NCBI RefSeq assembly: GCF_900142325.1
Contig: NZ_FRAM01000001.1
Coordinates: forward strand, 310,001 to 374,000
Length of the DNA stretch: 64,000 bases
Source: Epilithonimonas mollis
Lineage (GTDB): Bacteria > Bacteroidota > Bacteroidia > Flavobacteriales > Weeksellaceae
Direction: 5' to 3'
Positions within the stretch are counted from its first letter, which is position 1; each line of letters opens with the position of its first letter. Shown here one piece after another: positions 45,386 through 55,284 of this stretch. A model generated the notes under the pieces. The model saw only the letters and a list, made by a program, of their open reading frames with translations. It was not told where the DNA came from and made no database searches. The translations under genes and the position numbers were made by a program.

Positions 45386-47791
45386 ATGACCAGAATATTC
45401 TTAGCCATCCTCCTGTGGATGGTCGCCTTCTTCACAAACATGTTTGCGCAGTCCGTCCAGAATTATTCCCTCTCGGGAACCATAGATTACGACAATAATA
45501 ATCAGGTCGAAATCAATCTTTTCAATACAGAAAATAAATGGCTAAAAACCGAAGTCGCAGATCAAAACGGGAAATTCAGTTTCAATGATTTAGCGTCAGG
45601 CAGCTACAATCTGAAAATCAATAAAAACGGAACCGAGGTCTATAAGTCCGAAGTTGCCATCAGCGGAAACACCACACTCCCTGCCATTTCCCTCGACGAA
45701 AAAACCATAGAAACCGTTACCATTACCAAAACAAAACCTTACATCGAACGTCAGGACGGGAAAATGATTCTCAACGTAGAAAACAGTATCGCCGCAACTG
45801 GTAATTCTGCCTTCGAGGTTTTGGAAAAAGCACCCGGTGTGAAAATCGACAGCAACGACAATATCACCCTTCGTGGCAAAGGTAATCTCCTCGTCCAGAT
45901 CGATGGCAAAAACACCCCGATGAACGGAACCGATCTTGCCAATTACCTCCGCGGCATTGCGTCTTCCACTGTAGAGAAAGTAGAATTCATCACCAATCCA
46001 TCTTCAAAATACGATGCTTCCGGAACATCGATTATCAATATCAGACTCAAAAAAGACCAGAGAAAAGGCACGAACGGAAGTCTTTCTACTTCTTTAGGAA
46101 CAGGAAAATATGTGAAGAACAACAACAGTTTCAGCATCAATCACAGAAATAAAAAGGTTAATTTATTTGCCAGTTACAGCTTTGCGTACAGAGAATTTTA
46201 CAACAAATTGTTGCTGGACAGAAGTTTTTACGACAATGGTGTTTTACAAAAAGTCTATGTTCAGGATAACTTTCTGAAAATGAACTTCCGCAACCATATC
46301 GCCAAAGCCGGCATGGATTATTACGCCAACGATAAAAATATTTTAGGATTTTCAGTAGGATTCGTCAGCAATAGATTCGACCCGACCAGTAATAACGATA
46401 CGCAGGTTCTGAATCAAAATTATCAGCCAAGCGGAACGTTCAATACCAAAAGTAACAACCGCGACCATTGGAAAAATGCCTCCTTGAACTTTAACCACAA
46501 ATACAAAATCGATTCTCTTGGCTCAGAACTTACGACTGATCTGGATTATATCAATTATGCCAACACCTCGCTTCAGAACTTCAACACAAGACATTTTGAT
46601 ACCGCCGGCAACGAAGGCAAACCTTACCTATTGAAAGGCGACTTAGGCGGAAATCTGAATATTTATTCCCTGAAAACTGACCTTACAAAAGTCTTTAAAA
46701 AGAATTGGAAATTAGAAACCGGAATCAAAACCAGCTTTGTAAAAGCCGATAATGACCTTCAGTTTTTTGATTCCAGTTCCGGGATCCCTGTAATTGATAC
46801 AACAAAGACCAATCATTTCATCTACGAAGAAAACATCAATGCTGTTTATGGAAATGTGATTAAAAATTGGGAAAAGTTCAAAGTCAATTTTGGCTTGAGA
46901 ATGGAAAACACAAACGTCACCGGAAACCAGCTTACCACCAGTCAAATCAATAGAAAGAACTACACCCAACTATTCCCGAGTGCGGTTTTCTCTTATGATC
47001 TGGATGATAAAAACAGCATAGAACTCAACTTCAGCAGAAGAATCACAAGGCCAACTTATAAACAGCTCAATCCGTTCAAATTCTATCTGGACCCTACAAC
47101 TTACCAGGCCGGAAACCCCGATCTGAATCCGCAGACCACAATGAATTATGAATTCACATACAGCCTGAGCAACAAATATTTTGCAACCCTCAGTTACAGC
47201 AAAACACTGAACAACATTACCGACATCTTAAAACCGATAGTAGAAAAAGGAAACATTGTAGTCGTGCAGGCGAATGAGAATCTGAGTTCCGCTACTTATT
47301 ACGGACTTAACGTGGTTGCGCCTGTAAAAGTGACCAGGTGGTGGGAAATGAACAACAGTGCCAATTTCTATTATGGTAGCTATACCGGCAATATTTCTGA
47401 CACTTATATTAAGAATCAGGGGAATTTCACGTTTGACCTCAACAGCATCAGTTCCTTCAAAATAGGAAACGGCTTTTCTGCCGAACTCACAGGCAATTAC
47501 AAAGCAAAAGAAGTCTACGCCTATATGTTCCTGAAACCAATGTGGTCCGTCAACATCGGTGCGCAGAAGAAGTTTAAGAACAACAGTACGCTCAGGTTCA
47601 CCTTCAACGATATCTTCCTCACCAGCAACCCCGAAGCCCGGAATATCTACTCCAGCTACATAGAAAACTTCACCGTAAGAAGAGACACCCGTGTGGTTAC
47701 GCTTTCCTACACCTACAATTTTGGCTCAGGAAAATCCGGCCAACCAAGGAAGACCGGTGGCGCAGATGATCTGAAGCAACGGGCGGGGTAA
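45386..47791 (+). CDS. Outer-membrane beta-barrel receptor (TonB-dependent type)
   Basis: This 801-aa protein has a signal peptide (IFLAILLWMVAFFTNMFA), a carboxypeptidase-like regulatory domain (about residues 25-105), a plug domain (about 120-220; GNLLVQIDGKNTPMNG) and a large beta-barrel. The final strand TLSYTYNF is followed by a basic 22-residue tail, which is common in the Bacteroidetes OMP_b-brl_3 family. The substrate cannot be told; no SusD partner is adjacent. It may be controlled by the MarR gene upstream. Confidence 0.85.
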   Translation: MTRIFLAILLWMVAFFTNMFAQSVQNYSLSGTIDYDNNNQVEINLFNTENKWLKTEVADQNGKFSFNDLASGSYNLKINKNGTEVYKSEVAISGNTTLPAISLDEKTIETVTITKTKPYIERQDGKMILNVENSIAATGNSAFEVLEKAPGVKIDSNDNITLRGKGNLLVQIDGKNTPMNGTDLANYLRGIASSTVEKVEFITNPSSKYDASGTSIINIRLKKDQRKGTNGSLSTSLGTGKYVKNNNSFSINHRNKKVNLFASYSFAYREFYNKLLLDRSFYDNGVLQKVYVQDNFLKMNFRNHIAKAGMDYYANDKNILGFSVGFVSNRFDPTSNNDTQVLNQNYQPSGTFNTKSNNRDHWKNASLNFNHKYKIDSLGSELTTDLDYINYANTSLQNFNTRHFDTAGNEGKPYLLKGDLGGNLNIYSLKTDLTKVFKKNWKLETGIKTSFVKADNDLQFFDSSSGIPVIDTTKTNHFIYEENINAVYGNVIKNWEKFKVNFGLRMENTNVTGNQLTTSQINRKNYTQLFPSAVFSYDLDDKNSIELNFSRRITRPTYKQLNPFKFYLDPTTYQAGNPDLNPQTTMNYEFTYSLSNKYFATLSYSKTLNNITDILKPIVEKGNIVVVQANENLSSATYYGLNVVAPVKVTRWWEMNNSANFYYGSYTGNISDTYIKNQGNFTFDLNSISSFKIGNGFSAELTGNYKAKEVYAYMFLKPMWSVNIGAQKKFKNNSTLRFTFNDIFLTSNPEARNIYSSYIENFTVRRDTRVVTLSYTYNFGSGKSGQPRKTGGADDLKQRAG

Positions 47792-47898
47792 TGCCTAAAT
47801 GCATGGCGAGAAACAAACCCAATGTTACATCAGGAAAAATACCGTTATTGCGAGCGGCAGCAAAGCCAATCTATATGAATATGCTCATGCTAGTGAGA

Positions 47899-48214
47899 GT
47901 ATAAAACCAACAATTCACGTTTCAAACCCCTGCCGACACGTCCGGAACCTATCCCGATACGTTCTACAACCCTCCAGATACGTCCCGCAAACATCCGGCG
48001 GGGTTGTTCACCCTTCCAACGGGGTTATGGACGCCTCCTGATAGGTCACCCAACCTATCCGGACAGGTAAAAGACCGATCCCGACACGTCCGGAACGTAT
48101 CCGGAACAGTCAACAACCCCGCCAGACCATTAAACAACGTCTCCGGAGGGCTGAAAGACCGCTCCGAAGGCGTAAAGAACGTCTCGGGATAGGTGAAGCA
48201 ACGTCAACCAATTA
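47899..48214. repeat. Array of about 13 palindromic 21-bp repeats
   Basis: Units are exactly 21 bp (one of 22 bp, 48046-48067), starting for example at 47941, 47962, 47983, 48004, 48025, 48068, 48089, 48110, 48131, 48152 and 48173. They are strongly diverged but share a palindromic core close to ACCTNTCCGGANAGGT with a 5-nt A-rich linker. The outer units (47899 and 48194) are the most degraded. Confidence 0.8.
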
Positions 48215-48363
48215 CTGCACAATCTATGCAGACACCTGAATGATGAGAGGAAAGCATAAAGCAATAATTCCAATACAGAGTTAGGTTTCGGGATCATAAA
48301 AACCAGCTTAAGCAGATACAACTGAAAATACAAGAAAACAGCAACCGGAGGATTGTCAAAAAA

Positions 48364-48395
48364 AGAAAACCCATCATTTAACTGATGGGTTTTCT
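48364..48395. terminator. Terminator between the repeat array and the next gene
   Basis: A 13-bp perfect stem (arms 48364-48376 and 48383-48395, containing AACCCATCA/TGATGGGTT) with a 6-nt loop lies 26 bp after the end of the leftward 220-aa gene. Confidence 0.75.
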
Positions 48396-48420
48396 AATGA
48401 AGAAGAACACAAATGATGAT

Positions 48421-49083
48421 TTAATTAAAATGCTTAATCCTGCTTAACCTCATCGAAAAAGGAAGATCAGAATTGTTGAACTCATATTCCAGGATGGAGT
48501 CCGAAGTGACATCACCTTTTAAAGTGAAACCCTTCGTGGTAAGATTAAGCTGATTTTCAAACTCTTTTTTTATATAGACTTTTATAGTTCCGTAGTATAG
48601 CTGTGTAACCAGATAAGCTCTTCTCAGATCCTGATCATATTCTTTCCAATGGTTTTGCTTGATCCGGTCCAGTTTTTCATCCATCATAAACCGTTCTTTA
48701 AATTCAATTTCCTTATACCGGATATCGGAAAATGTGAATTTTACAATTTTATCGGATTTAACTTCATTCTTAAGTCTCGTAGCATCATCCAGTTCCAGAT
48801 CTACAGCCACTGAGGTCTCTATATCGATATTGACATTGAAAAATGCTGCTTTCCTAAGGGGCTGTGCACGAAACCTGTTCAATGTGTCATCAGCATCCTC
48901 AAGAGACATCAGCCCTGCGGACACAAAAGTTGAAAAGGCATAATCCGGCATGCTTCCATGGGAAAACTTTGGCTTCCCGAAAACACCGGCGTCCCATACA
49001 CATTTTCCTAAGGTAAGGTCTTCATACGATACAGGAATAATATCCAAATCATATTTCCGGGAGAATTCTTTGATGGTTATCAT
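48421..49083 (-). CDS. Unrecognised protein next to a two-component cassette
   Basis: This 220-aa soluble protein was not recognised. It has no signal or membrane segment; the C-terminal half alternates basic and hydrophobic residues. It lies downstream of the histidine kinase gene but is preceded by two copies of the 19-bp motif (49133 and 49270), which suggests it is a target of the response regulator. Function unknown. Confidence 0.65.
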   Translation of the reverse strand: MITIKEFSRKYDLDIIPVSYEDLTLGKCVWDAGVFGKPKFSHGSMPDYAFSTFVSAGLMSLEDADDTLNRFRAQPLRKAAFFNVNIDIETSVAVDLELDDATRLKNEVKSDKIVKFTFSDIRYKEIEFKERFMMDEKLDRIKQNHWKEYDQDLRRAYLVTQLYYGTIKVYIKKEFENQLNLTTKGFTLKGDVTSDSILEYEFNNSDLPFSMRLSRIKHFN

Positions 49084-49132
49084 AATTTATTAGTTTAAAG
49101 TTGGACAAATTTCAGCATTAAAAACATCCTAA

Positions 49133-49151
49133 TCAATTACACAAATGGGTA
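49133..49151 (-). promoter_or_regulatory. 19-bp motif copy A upstream of the 220-aa gene
   Basis: TCAATTACACAAATGGGTA lies 50 bp before the start. The reverse complement begins TACCCAT, which fits the E. coli NarL heptamer TACYYMT. Copies B and C differ by one or two bases. Confidence 0.6.
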
Positions 49152-49161
49152 TTTTTAAAAT

Positions 49162-49188
49162 AAAAAAACCTTCAGCCGGAACTGAAGG
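49162..49188 (-). terminator. Terminator downstream of the histidine kinase
   Basis: A 7-bp stem CCTTCAG/CTGAAGG (49169-49175 and 49182-49188) with a 6-nt loop is preceded on the left by a run of As, so it acts on leftward transcripts coming from the kinase gene. Confidence 0.65.
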
Positions 49189-49269
49189 ATAATCATTAGT
49201 TTTTTTGGCGGGTTAATTGGTTTTCGTAGTTTTTAGTTGCGCCAAAATTGAGAAAAAAAAGAACTTCTG

Positions 49270-49300
49270 TCAATTACACATATGGGTAGTTTTTTACCCA
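49270..49300 (-). promoter_or_regulatory. 19-bp motif copy B with inverted repeat
   Basis: TCAATTACACATATGGGTA (49270-49288) runs into the inverted repeat TGGGTA-N6-TACCCA (49283-49300). It lies just after the kinase stop. Confidence 0.55.
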
Positions 49301-49303
49301 GTT

Positions 49304-50107
49304 TTATTTTGAGAACGGTAAAGTAAAAACAAGCTTACAGCCGTTGTCTATTTGAGGAATGTCAAGCCTACCTGCAATGTTGTTCATTCTGTTTTGCATG
49401 TTATAAATTCCATTCCCGGACGAGATTTGTTCAGAATTTGCAGGCATCCCTATTCCATTGTCATAGATCTCCAGCTTCAGCTGGCCGGCATCTATACTGA
49501 ACAGAATTGACACATCGCTTGCCTGGCTGTGCTTATAGATATTATTCAGCGTCTCTTTGTAGCAAAACAGCAGGTTCCTTCGCACTTCGGAATATAGCGG
49601 AATATTGTCTTTGATGTTATTATTAAAATGAAGTTTCATTTTCGATCTGGAAAAAAAATCTGAAGCATACTTGTGAGTAAAGTCGATGAAGTTGAGCAAG
49701 AAATCATTTTCAGTCTTTAGGCTCCAGATCATTTCTCTCATTGCAACAGTCATCTCGCTTGTGGTATTAAGCAGTTCTTCCAGTTCTGATTGCAGCGCTG
49801 CGTCGTGGGTGTAATTTTCTTTGATAAACTCGCCCTGCAGTTTCAGAGCAGATATCCTGGCTCCGATGTCATCATGCATATCGCTCGAGATGCGTACTCT
49901 TTCGTTTTCTATTTCTTTTTGCTTTTCAAGTTCTTTCTGAAGAAGAAGATTCTGATGCTCGGATTCTCTCAGCTTCTGCTGCTGATGAAAAAATAATTGT
50001 CTTTTATTGTATATAAATACCAGAAAGATCAAAAACCCGACAAAAAACATCATCACAAATATAGAGATGAGATAGGTAAGCTTTATTTCGTCCGGAATAA
50101 ATTTCAT
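49304..50107 (-). CDS. Sensor histidine kinase (HisKA_3 type)
   Basis: This 267-aa kinase has one transmembrane helix (about 10-33), a coiled coil (40-70), the phospho-accepting H78 in SSDMHDDIGARISAL, and a HATPase domain with N-box ETLNNIYKHS near 192 and G-boxes DNGIGM and GNGIYNM. It lacks a sensory domain, so sensing may rely on the 6-TM protein whose gene it overlaps by 4 nt (ATGA). Its partner is probably the response regulator at the head of the operon. Confidence 0.88.
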   Translation of the reverse strand: MKFIPDEIKLTYLISIFVMMFFVGFLIFLVFIYNKRQLFFHQQQKLRESEHQNLLLQKELEKQKEIENERVRISSDMHDDIGARISALKLQGEFIKENYTHDAALQSELEELLNTTSEMTVAMREMIWSLKTENDFLLNFIDFTHKYASDFFSRSKMKLHFNNNIKDNIPLYSEVRRNLLFCYKETLNNIYKHSQASDVSILFSIDAGQLKLEIYDNGIGMPANSEQISSGNGIYNMQNRMNNIAGRLDIPQIDNGCKLVFTLPFSK

Positions 50108-50727
50108 CTGTGGTATAAACTTTTACAGAATATAAGATAGGAAATAATAGTAGCTACCTGATAGATATTATCCAGCACCCTGAGAAAATCCGGGTCATTG
50201 CTGTCAAAAAAATAAAGCGGTATCATTTTGAAAATAAAGAAAACAATCCAGAACAGCATGGCCGTGCTGGTCCAGAACTTTTGTTTATCGGTTATTTTTT
50301 GGTCATTGCCAGACATTATCTCATTAAAAAACCACAACAGAGGAATAACGATATACACTACGGACAGCATCATGATCAGCGGAATACTGTAGGGATTTTC
50401 TGAACTGAAAACAAGTCCCAGCCCCAGGCATAATATCAAAAATATCAGTCCGTAAGAAACACCTGGCTTTGCTGCCAATGATCTGTAATAATAGATGAAG
50501 TAACAGCAATAGAATATAATAGCATAAGGATGTAAATTGAATCCTATCTGTTTGTAAAAGAAAAACATATAGAGATCCACCAAAAGGACTACTGAAAAAT
50601 ATACCGTCAGTATATCTTTTCTGATCACTGACCTTAAGAGGCAGACTCCAACCAGAATGATATAGACATAATAAAAACCATGCATAGAAGAGATATTAAG
50701 AAAAATAAAAGCAGAGACATCCGTCAA
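50104..50727 (-). CDS. Six-helix membrane protein coupled to the kinase
   Basis: This 207-aa protein is almost entirely hydrophobic, with about six transmembrane helices and short charged loops. It is translationally coupled to the histidine kinase (ATGA overlap), which suggests it is the membrane sensor or transporter part of the signalling system. No family was recognised. Confidence 0.7.
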   Translation of the reverse strand: MTDVSAFIFLNISSMHGFYYVYIILVGVCLLRSVIRKDILTVYFSVVLLVDLYMFFFYKQIGFNLHPYAIIFYCCYFIYYYRSLAAKPGVSYGLIFLILCLGLGLVFSSENPYSIPLIMMLSVVYIVIPLLWFFNEIMSGNDQKITDKQKFWTSTAMLFWIVFFIFKMIPLYFFDSNDPDFLRVLDNIYQVATIISYLIFCKSLYHR

Positions 50728-50743
50728 ATGTCTCTGTCATGTT

Positions 50744-51547
50744 TTAACCGTTTATTATATTCGGGCCTGGTGGATAGGTCGGGTTCACATCACCATGTCC
50801 TGCTGCTTTCAAAGCGCCACTTTCCACCGAATAGTAGAATGTAAATTGACCCATATTGAAAAAGCTGAGCCGAGATTCTCCGCGGATGATATCTTCCATA
50901 TCAAAGCTTACGATCCCGGTAGTGAGTGTAAGAACGCTTTTAGAATCCTGGCTGTCTATAACCTTTCTGCATAATGACCGGAAATATTTTTCATAATAGA
51001 TGCTCACTTTTTTTGTGTTTTCATTGCCGGAAAAGATATTACCGGCAAAGGCATCATCAAAAACAGGCTTATATTCCCGGTCAAAGAAATCTTTATAGCC
51101 TTTGAAATCTTTGGAAATATCGATATAATCATCTGTATCCAAAACCTGATAATATTTCGATGGATTTTCGGGAAAACTCAATGCAAAACCGATCTTCTTA
51201 TCTTCGGATCCGTTCGTGGGGACTGAAATAAGATCAAACATCAGCTCTGAATTATCTGTCGCATTATTTGCAATAAACTCTAAGCATTTTTTACTTATCG
51301 TATATTTATAAGAAAATTCTTTCAGAGCGGAGACTTCCAGATTTCTTTTAAGTTTGGAAGCTCTTTGTTCGCTAATCTCATGTCCCGTCATTGTGGCTTC
51401 CGCAATATTGATATAATTCCTGATTTGCTGTTCAGCATTCTGAATAGTACGGTCAGAATTATCATCAGAATCCTGCCCGTTGCTTTCAAAAATTTCTAAA
51501 ATGTAATCCTCAAAAGCAATTTTCAATTGGTCTAGTTTTGTACTCAT
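50744..51547 (-). CDS. Unrecognised protein between the response regulator and the kinase
   Basis: This 267-aa soluble protein has an acidic, helical N-terminus (ESNGQDSDDNSDRTIQ near 20-35) and an unusual Gly/Pro-rich C-terminus (AAGHGDVNPTYPPGPNIING). No motif recognised. It lies 3 bp from the regulator gene and 16 bp from the membrane protein gene, so it is part of the same operon. Confidence 0.65.
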   Translation of the reverse strand: MSTKLDQLKIAFEDYILEIFESNGQDSDDNSDRTIQNAEQQIRNYINIAEATMTGHEISEQRASKLKRNLEVSALKEFSYKYTISKKCLEFIANNATDNSELMFDLISVPTNGSEDKKIGFALSFPENPSKYYQVLDTDDYIDISKDFKGYKDFFDREYKPVFDDAFAGNIFSGNENTKKVSIYYEKYFRSLCRKVIDSQDSKSVLTLTTGIVSFDMEDIIRGESRLSFFNMGQFTFYYSVESGALKAAGHGDVNPTYPPGPNIING

Positions 51548-51550
51548 AGT

Positions 51551-52183
51551 TTAATATTTGGTTTGATTATATTTGTTGACAGCTTCTATTTTATTGGCAA
51601 CATGCAATTTACGGTATATGCTCCCGATATGCTTTTTCACTGTATCGATGCTGATGCATTTCTGATCAGCGATTTCTTTATAAAGATAACCTTCGGATAA
51701 GGTTTTTAATATTTCCATTTCCTTAGGCGTCAGTGTCCTGAGCTCATTATCAGCCTGCTGGTTTTTCTGAAAAAAGCTCAAAACTTTTTGCGCTATAGTA
51801 TTACTCATCGGGGCACTCCCATCTACAGCATCCCTGATAGATGATGTGATCTTCTGCATACTTTCATCTTTTAATAAATAGCCGCAGGCTCCATTCTTCA
51901 GTGCTTCATAGATAATCTCTTCATCTTCAAAAGTGGTGCACATGATGAATTTGGTTTCCGGTAATAATGGTTTGAGAATCCTGACCAAATCCGTCCCGAT
52001 TGCATCCTGCAGCTGGACATCCATTAAAACAACCTGAGGATGATATTTTTCCAAATCATTTTTCGCTTCCTTTCCACTGAAGAATTGCGCAACACAAATC
52101 AGATCATTCTGGTGATTAATAATTTTTCTCAGCGTATTGCTGTATGTTTTTTCGTCTTCTACTATGGCAACGGTAATCTTCAT
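51551..52183 (-). CDS. NarL/FixJ-type response regulator
   Basis: This 210-aa regulator has a receiver domain (acidic pair ED at 9-10, phospho-acceptor D55 in VVLMDVQLQD) and a LuxR-type helix-turn-helix (about 145-200: LTPKEMEILKTLSEG and DTVKKHIGSIYRKL). The start MKITVAIVED at 52183 is preferred over an upstream in-frame start at 52225 that would overlap the 19-bp motif. It heads the leftward signalling operon. Confidence 0.88.
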   Translation of the reverse strand: MKITVAIVEDEKTYSNTLRKIINHQNDLICVAQFFSGKEAKNDLEKYHPQVVLMDVQLQDAIGTDLVRILKPLLPETKFIMCTTFEDEEIIYEALKNGACGYLLKDESMQKITSSIRDAVDGSAPMSNTIAQKVLSFFQKNQQADNELRTLTPKEMEILKTLSEGYLYKEIADQKCISIDTVKKHIGSIYRKLHVANKIEAVNKYNQTKY

Positions 52184-52221
52184 TATCTTTTTTACAAAGA
52201 TGGAAACTGGTATTTTTATAA

Positions 52222-52240
52222 TCAATTACACAAAGGGGTA
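52222..52240 (-). promoter_or_regulatory. 19-bp motif copy C upstream of the response regulator
   Basis: TCAATTACACAAAGGGGTA lies 39 bp before the preferred start; its complement begins TACCCCT, again within TACYYMT. This position suggests autoregulation. Confidence 0.6.
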
Positions 52241-52395
52241 AAAAGAATAGTATCTTATTTACAATTCATTGTAATACAAGTTATAAAATTAATTATTTTA
52301 TGAATAAGAAATTAAAAGAAACACAAATTTTAATCAAAATCAATAGAATTATATCATTTCATTGTAAAATAATATTTTCAAATTTGAATAATATG

Positions 52396-52426
52396 TAAAA
52401 AAAATCCCCCGAAGTTTCGGGGGATT
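52396..52426 (-). terminator. pnp terminator
   Basis: A 10-bp perfect stem AATCCCCCGA/TCGGGGGATT (52403-52412 and 52417-52426) with a 4-nt loop and a long A-run on its left ends leftward transcription 22 bp after pnp. Confidence 0.88.
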
Positions 52427-52447
52427 AAAATATATAAGATTTGAATC

Positions 52448-54655
52448 TTATGCTTCTGTGGAAGGGTTATGGTTTTCCGCAGACTTTTCGCCTTCTGGTT
52501 TTCCCTGTCCTTCTGATCTAGGTTTTTGTTCTGGTCTTGGAGGTCTTGGCAATAAAACTTTTCTGGAAAGTTTCATTTTTTTACGGTCATCATAGCCCAT
52601 AAACTTCACCTCCACTTCATCACCTTCAGCATAAGGTACTTTTTCCAGTCGTTTCCATTCTATTTCCGAGATATGAAGAAGACCTTCTGTTCCTTTAGCA
52701 ATCGCTACGAAGGCACCGAAATCCATTACTTTTACCACTTTTCCTTTGTAAACTTCGCCTACAACCGGAACGAAAGTAATCTCGTTGATCTTTGCAATCG
52801 CCTCGTTGATTTTCTCCCTGCTGACACCGGAAATCTCGATTCTTCCGATTTCTCCAACTTCTTCGATAGCGATAACTGTATCTGTGTCTTTCTGCATCTG
52901 TTGGATGATTTTTCCACCAGGCCCTATCACTGCACCGATGAAATCTTTAGGGATTTCCATCATTACCATTTTCGGAGCGTGAGGTTTAACATCTTCTCTT
53001 GGCGCAGCAATAGTTTCAGTGATTTTATCTAAGATATGAAGTCTGCCTTCTCTGGCCTGCAAAAGTGCTTTTTCCATAATATCCATAGAAAGTCCCTGGA
53101 TCTTGATATCCATCTGGCAGGCAGTGATTCCGTCTGCAGTTCCTGTCACTTTGAAGTCCATATCACCCAAGTGATCTTCGTCTCCCAAGATATCGGAAAG
53201 TACTGTAAACTTCCCTGTTTTCACATCAGTGACCAATCCCATTGCAATTCCGGAAACCGGTTTCGCAATCTGAACACCTGCATCCATCAACGCTAGAGTT
53301 CCTGCACAAACAGTTGCCATAGATGATGAACCGTTGGATTCAAGAATATCAGAAACGATACGGATGGTATAAGGATTTTCTTCAGGGATCATATTTGCCA
53401 AAGCTCTCTGAGCCAAATTTCCGTGACCAACCTCTCTTCTGGAAGTTCCTCTCAAAGGACGGGCTTCACCAGTTGAAAATGGCGGGAAATTATAATGTAA
53501 GAAAAATCTTTCATCATAATTGATCATTACACTATCTACCATGTTGGCATCCTTGATAGACCCTAAGGTTACAGCAGTCAAAGACTGAGTCTCCCCTCTT
53601 GTGAAAATGGCAGAACCATGCGCTCCCGGTAAATAATCAATTTCGCTCCAGATCGGACGGATTGTTTCAGGATCACGACCATCAAGACGGATTTTGTCAT
53701 TCAAAATCATCTGACGCATCGCTTCTTTTTCCACATCGTGATAATATACTTTTACAAAAGGCGTTACTCTTTCCAGTTCTTCTGCATCATCAATATATTG
53801 AGCTAAAAACTCATCACGAACCGCTTTGAATTTTTCGCTTCTTTCTTCTTTACCGGAAGGTGTCTTTGCTACTTCATAAACTTTATCATACGTTTCTTTC
53901 CATACTTTTTCACGGATGGCTTCATCGTGATTTTCATGGTTGTATTCTCTTTTAGGGAATGATTTTCCAACTTTTGCTGCTAATCTTTCCTGAGCTTCCA
54001 CTTGTTTTTTTATTTCTTCGTGAGCGAAAGTAATAGCCTCCAACATTTCTGCTTCAGTAATCTCTTTCATCTCACCTTCCACCATCACGATAGAATCCTT
54101 AGTCGCTCCAACCATAATATCAAGGTCAGAATTTTTAAGATCTTCCAGTTTTGGATTGATAGAAAGTTTTCCGTCGATTCTTACCACTCTTACTTCAGAC
54201 ATCGGTCCGTTGAAGGGAATATCTGTGATCGCAATTGCTGAAGATGCAGCAAGACCTGCCAAATCATCAGGAATCGACTGTCCGTCATAAGAAATCAATG
54301 AAATCATTACCTGAACTTCCGCATGGAAATCTTCAGGAAACAAAGGTCTCAAAACCCTGTCTACCAAACGCATTGTCAAGATTTCCTGATCAGATGGTCT
54401 GGCTTCTCTTCTGAAAAAGTTTCCGGGGATTTTACCACCTGCATAGAACTTTTCTCTGTAATCAACTGTTAAAGGTAAAAAGTCTACACCAGGATTGGCT
54501 TCTTTGTTGGCTACAACAGTTGCTAAAAGCATTGTTCCGCCCATTTTTACTACCACAGATCCGTCAGCTTGTTTTGCCAGCTTCCCTGTTTCGATTGTGA
54601 TTTCTCTGCCGTCTGCAAGAGTAATCAGCTCTGTAATTGCTTGAGGTGCACTCAT
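52448..54655 (-). CDS. pnp: Polyribonucleotide nucleotidyltransferase
   Basis: This 735-aa phosphorolytic 3'-5' exoribonuclease is a degradosome component. It has two RNase PH-like domains (N-terminal [15 protein letters not shown], second [19 protein letters not shown]), a KH domain with GXXG loop [11 protein letters not shown] near 577, and an S1 domain ([13 protein letters not shown] near 640) followed by a Pro/Arg/Glu-rich tail. Length is standard. A Bacteroidetes -7-like TATTTTTG lies 66 bp upstream (54721-54728), but no convincing -33 element was found. Confidence 0.96.
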   Translation of the reverse strand: MSAPQAITELITLADGREITIETGKLAKQADGSVVVKMGGTMLLATVVANKEANPGVDFLPLTVDYREKFYAGGKIPGNFFRREARPSDQEILTMRLVDRVLRPLFPEDFHAEVQVMISLISYDGQSIPDDLAGLAASSAIAITDIPFNGPMSEVRVVRIDGKLSINPKLEDLKNSDLDIMVGATKDSIVMVEGEMKEITEAEMLEAITFAHEEIKKQVEAQERLAAKVGKSFPKREYNHENHDEAIREKVWKETYDKVYEVAKTPSGKEERSEKFKAVRDEFLAQYIDDAEELERVTPFVKVYYHDVEKEAMRQMILNDKIRLDGRDPETIRPIWSEIDYLPGAHGSAIFTRGETQSLTAVTLGSIKDANMVDSVMINYDERFFLHYNFPPFSTGEARPLRGTSRREVGHGNLAQRALANMIPEENPYTIRIVSDILESNGSSSMATVCAGTLALMDAGVQIAKPVSGIAMGLVTDVKTGKFTVLSDILGDEDHLGDMDFKVTGTADGITACQMDIKIQGLSMDIMEKALLQAREGRLHILDKITETIAAPREDVKPHAPKMVMMEIPKDFIGAVIGPGGKIIQQMQKDTDTVIAIEEVGEIGRIEISGVSREKINEAIAKINEITFVPVVGEVYKGKVVKVMDFGAFVAIAKGTEGLLHISEIEWKRLEKVPYAEGDEVEVKFMGYDDRKKMKLSRKVLLPRPPRPEQKPRSEGQGKPEGEKSAENHNPSTEA

Positions 54656-54823
54656 AAATTGTTTTGTTTGTACTCCGTATTGAGTACTTTAATATTGATA
54701 TTTCGTCTAGAATTTAGGCACAAAAATAATGTATTTATTTGAATAAGGATAAGTTAGGCAATTCCACTTTATATATAACACTGATAATTAACATATTAAA
54801 AAATATATAATTTCAGGAAAAAC

Positions 54824-55138
54824 TTAAAATCTCTTCTTTTTCGGATCCAGAAAGGTTGGAAAGATCATCACTTCCGACCCGAATTTCTGCAATATTATTT
54901 CCTCGATATTCAGCATTTCGTTTTCCATGAACTCGTTTCGTAATCTGTCACTGTCAAACCACAGAAAAAGGTTTGTATTTTTACCTTCATTTATCATTTC
55001 GGAATAGACATCAGAAAGAACATATTTATCCACATCTATTAGATTTTCAATCATTTGATGAAGTTCATTTTCCATATATTCGTCCCAATCCTGGATTCTG
55101 TTCTCTGTAGTATGAAATGTGATGCTAAGAATGCTCAT
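54824..55138 (-). CDS. DUF4286-like small protein
   Basis: This 104-aa acidic protein (WDEYMENELHQMIENLIDV) resembles the flavobacterial DUF4286 family by size and by the pattern of Trp, Tyr and Met in the first half. Function unknown. Divergent from gyrA across 146 bp. Confidence 0.6.
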   Translation of the reverse strand: MSILSITFHTTENRIQDWDEYMENELHQMIENLIDVDKYVLSDVYSEMINEGKNTNLFLWFDSDRLRNEFMENEMLNIEEIILQKFGSEVMIFPTFLDPKKKRF

Positions 55139-55284
55139 CTTTAATTTTTTTATGATTAATGTTAATAAATTGAGACTGCAAAAATCGTATTTTTTTTGTA
55201 AATTAGCCCGTTATAAAAATTAGAAAAACTTAATGGGTCAGAAGTTAATATATTCTTCTGATTTACAAATAATTAAAAATATTT

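Larger units (their letters stand above)
47792..48420. other. 630-bp non-coding region with a repeat array
   Basis: The space is dominated by 21-bp repeats (47899-48214). Two short frames across them lie in different phases and end in repeat-encoded stops, so they are not credible genes. A terminator-like stem lies at 48364-48395. Confidence 0.7.

Noticed and set aside
47799-48192. Two short frames crossing the 21-bp repeats (Ser/Val/Asn-rich heptads)
   Set aside because: The heptad pattern is forced by the 21-bp period. The frames lie in different phases, change at the 22-bp unit and end in repeat-derived stops.
52299-52397. 32-codon frame between the response regulator motif and the pnp terminator
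   Set aside because: It is AT-rich and Ile/Lys-heavy, has no supporting context and runs to the edge of the terminator.
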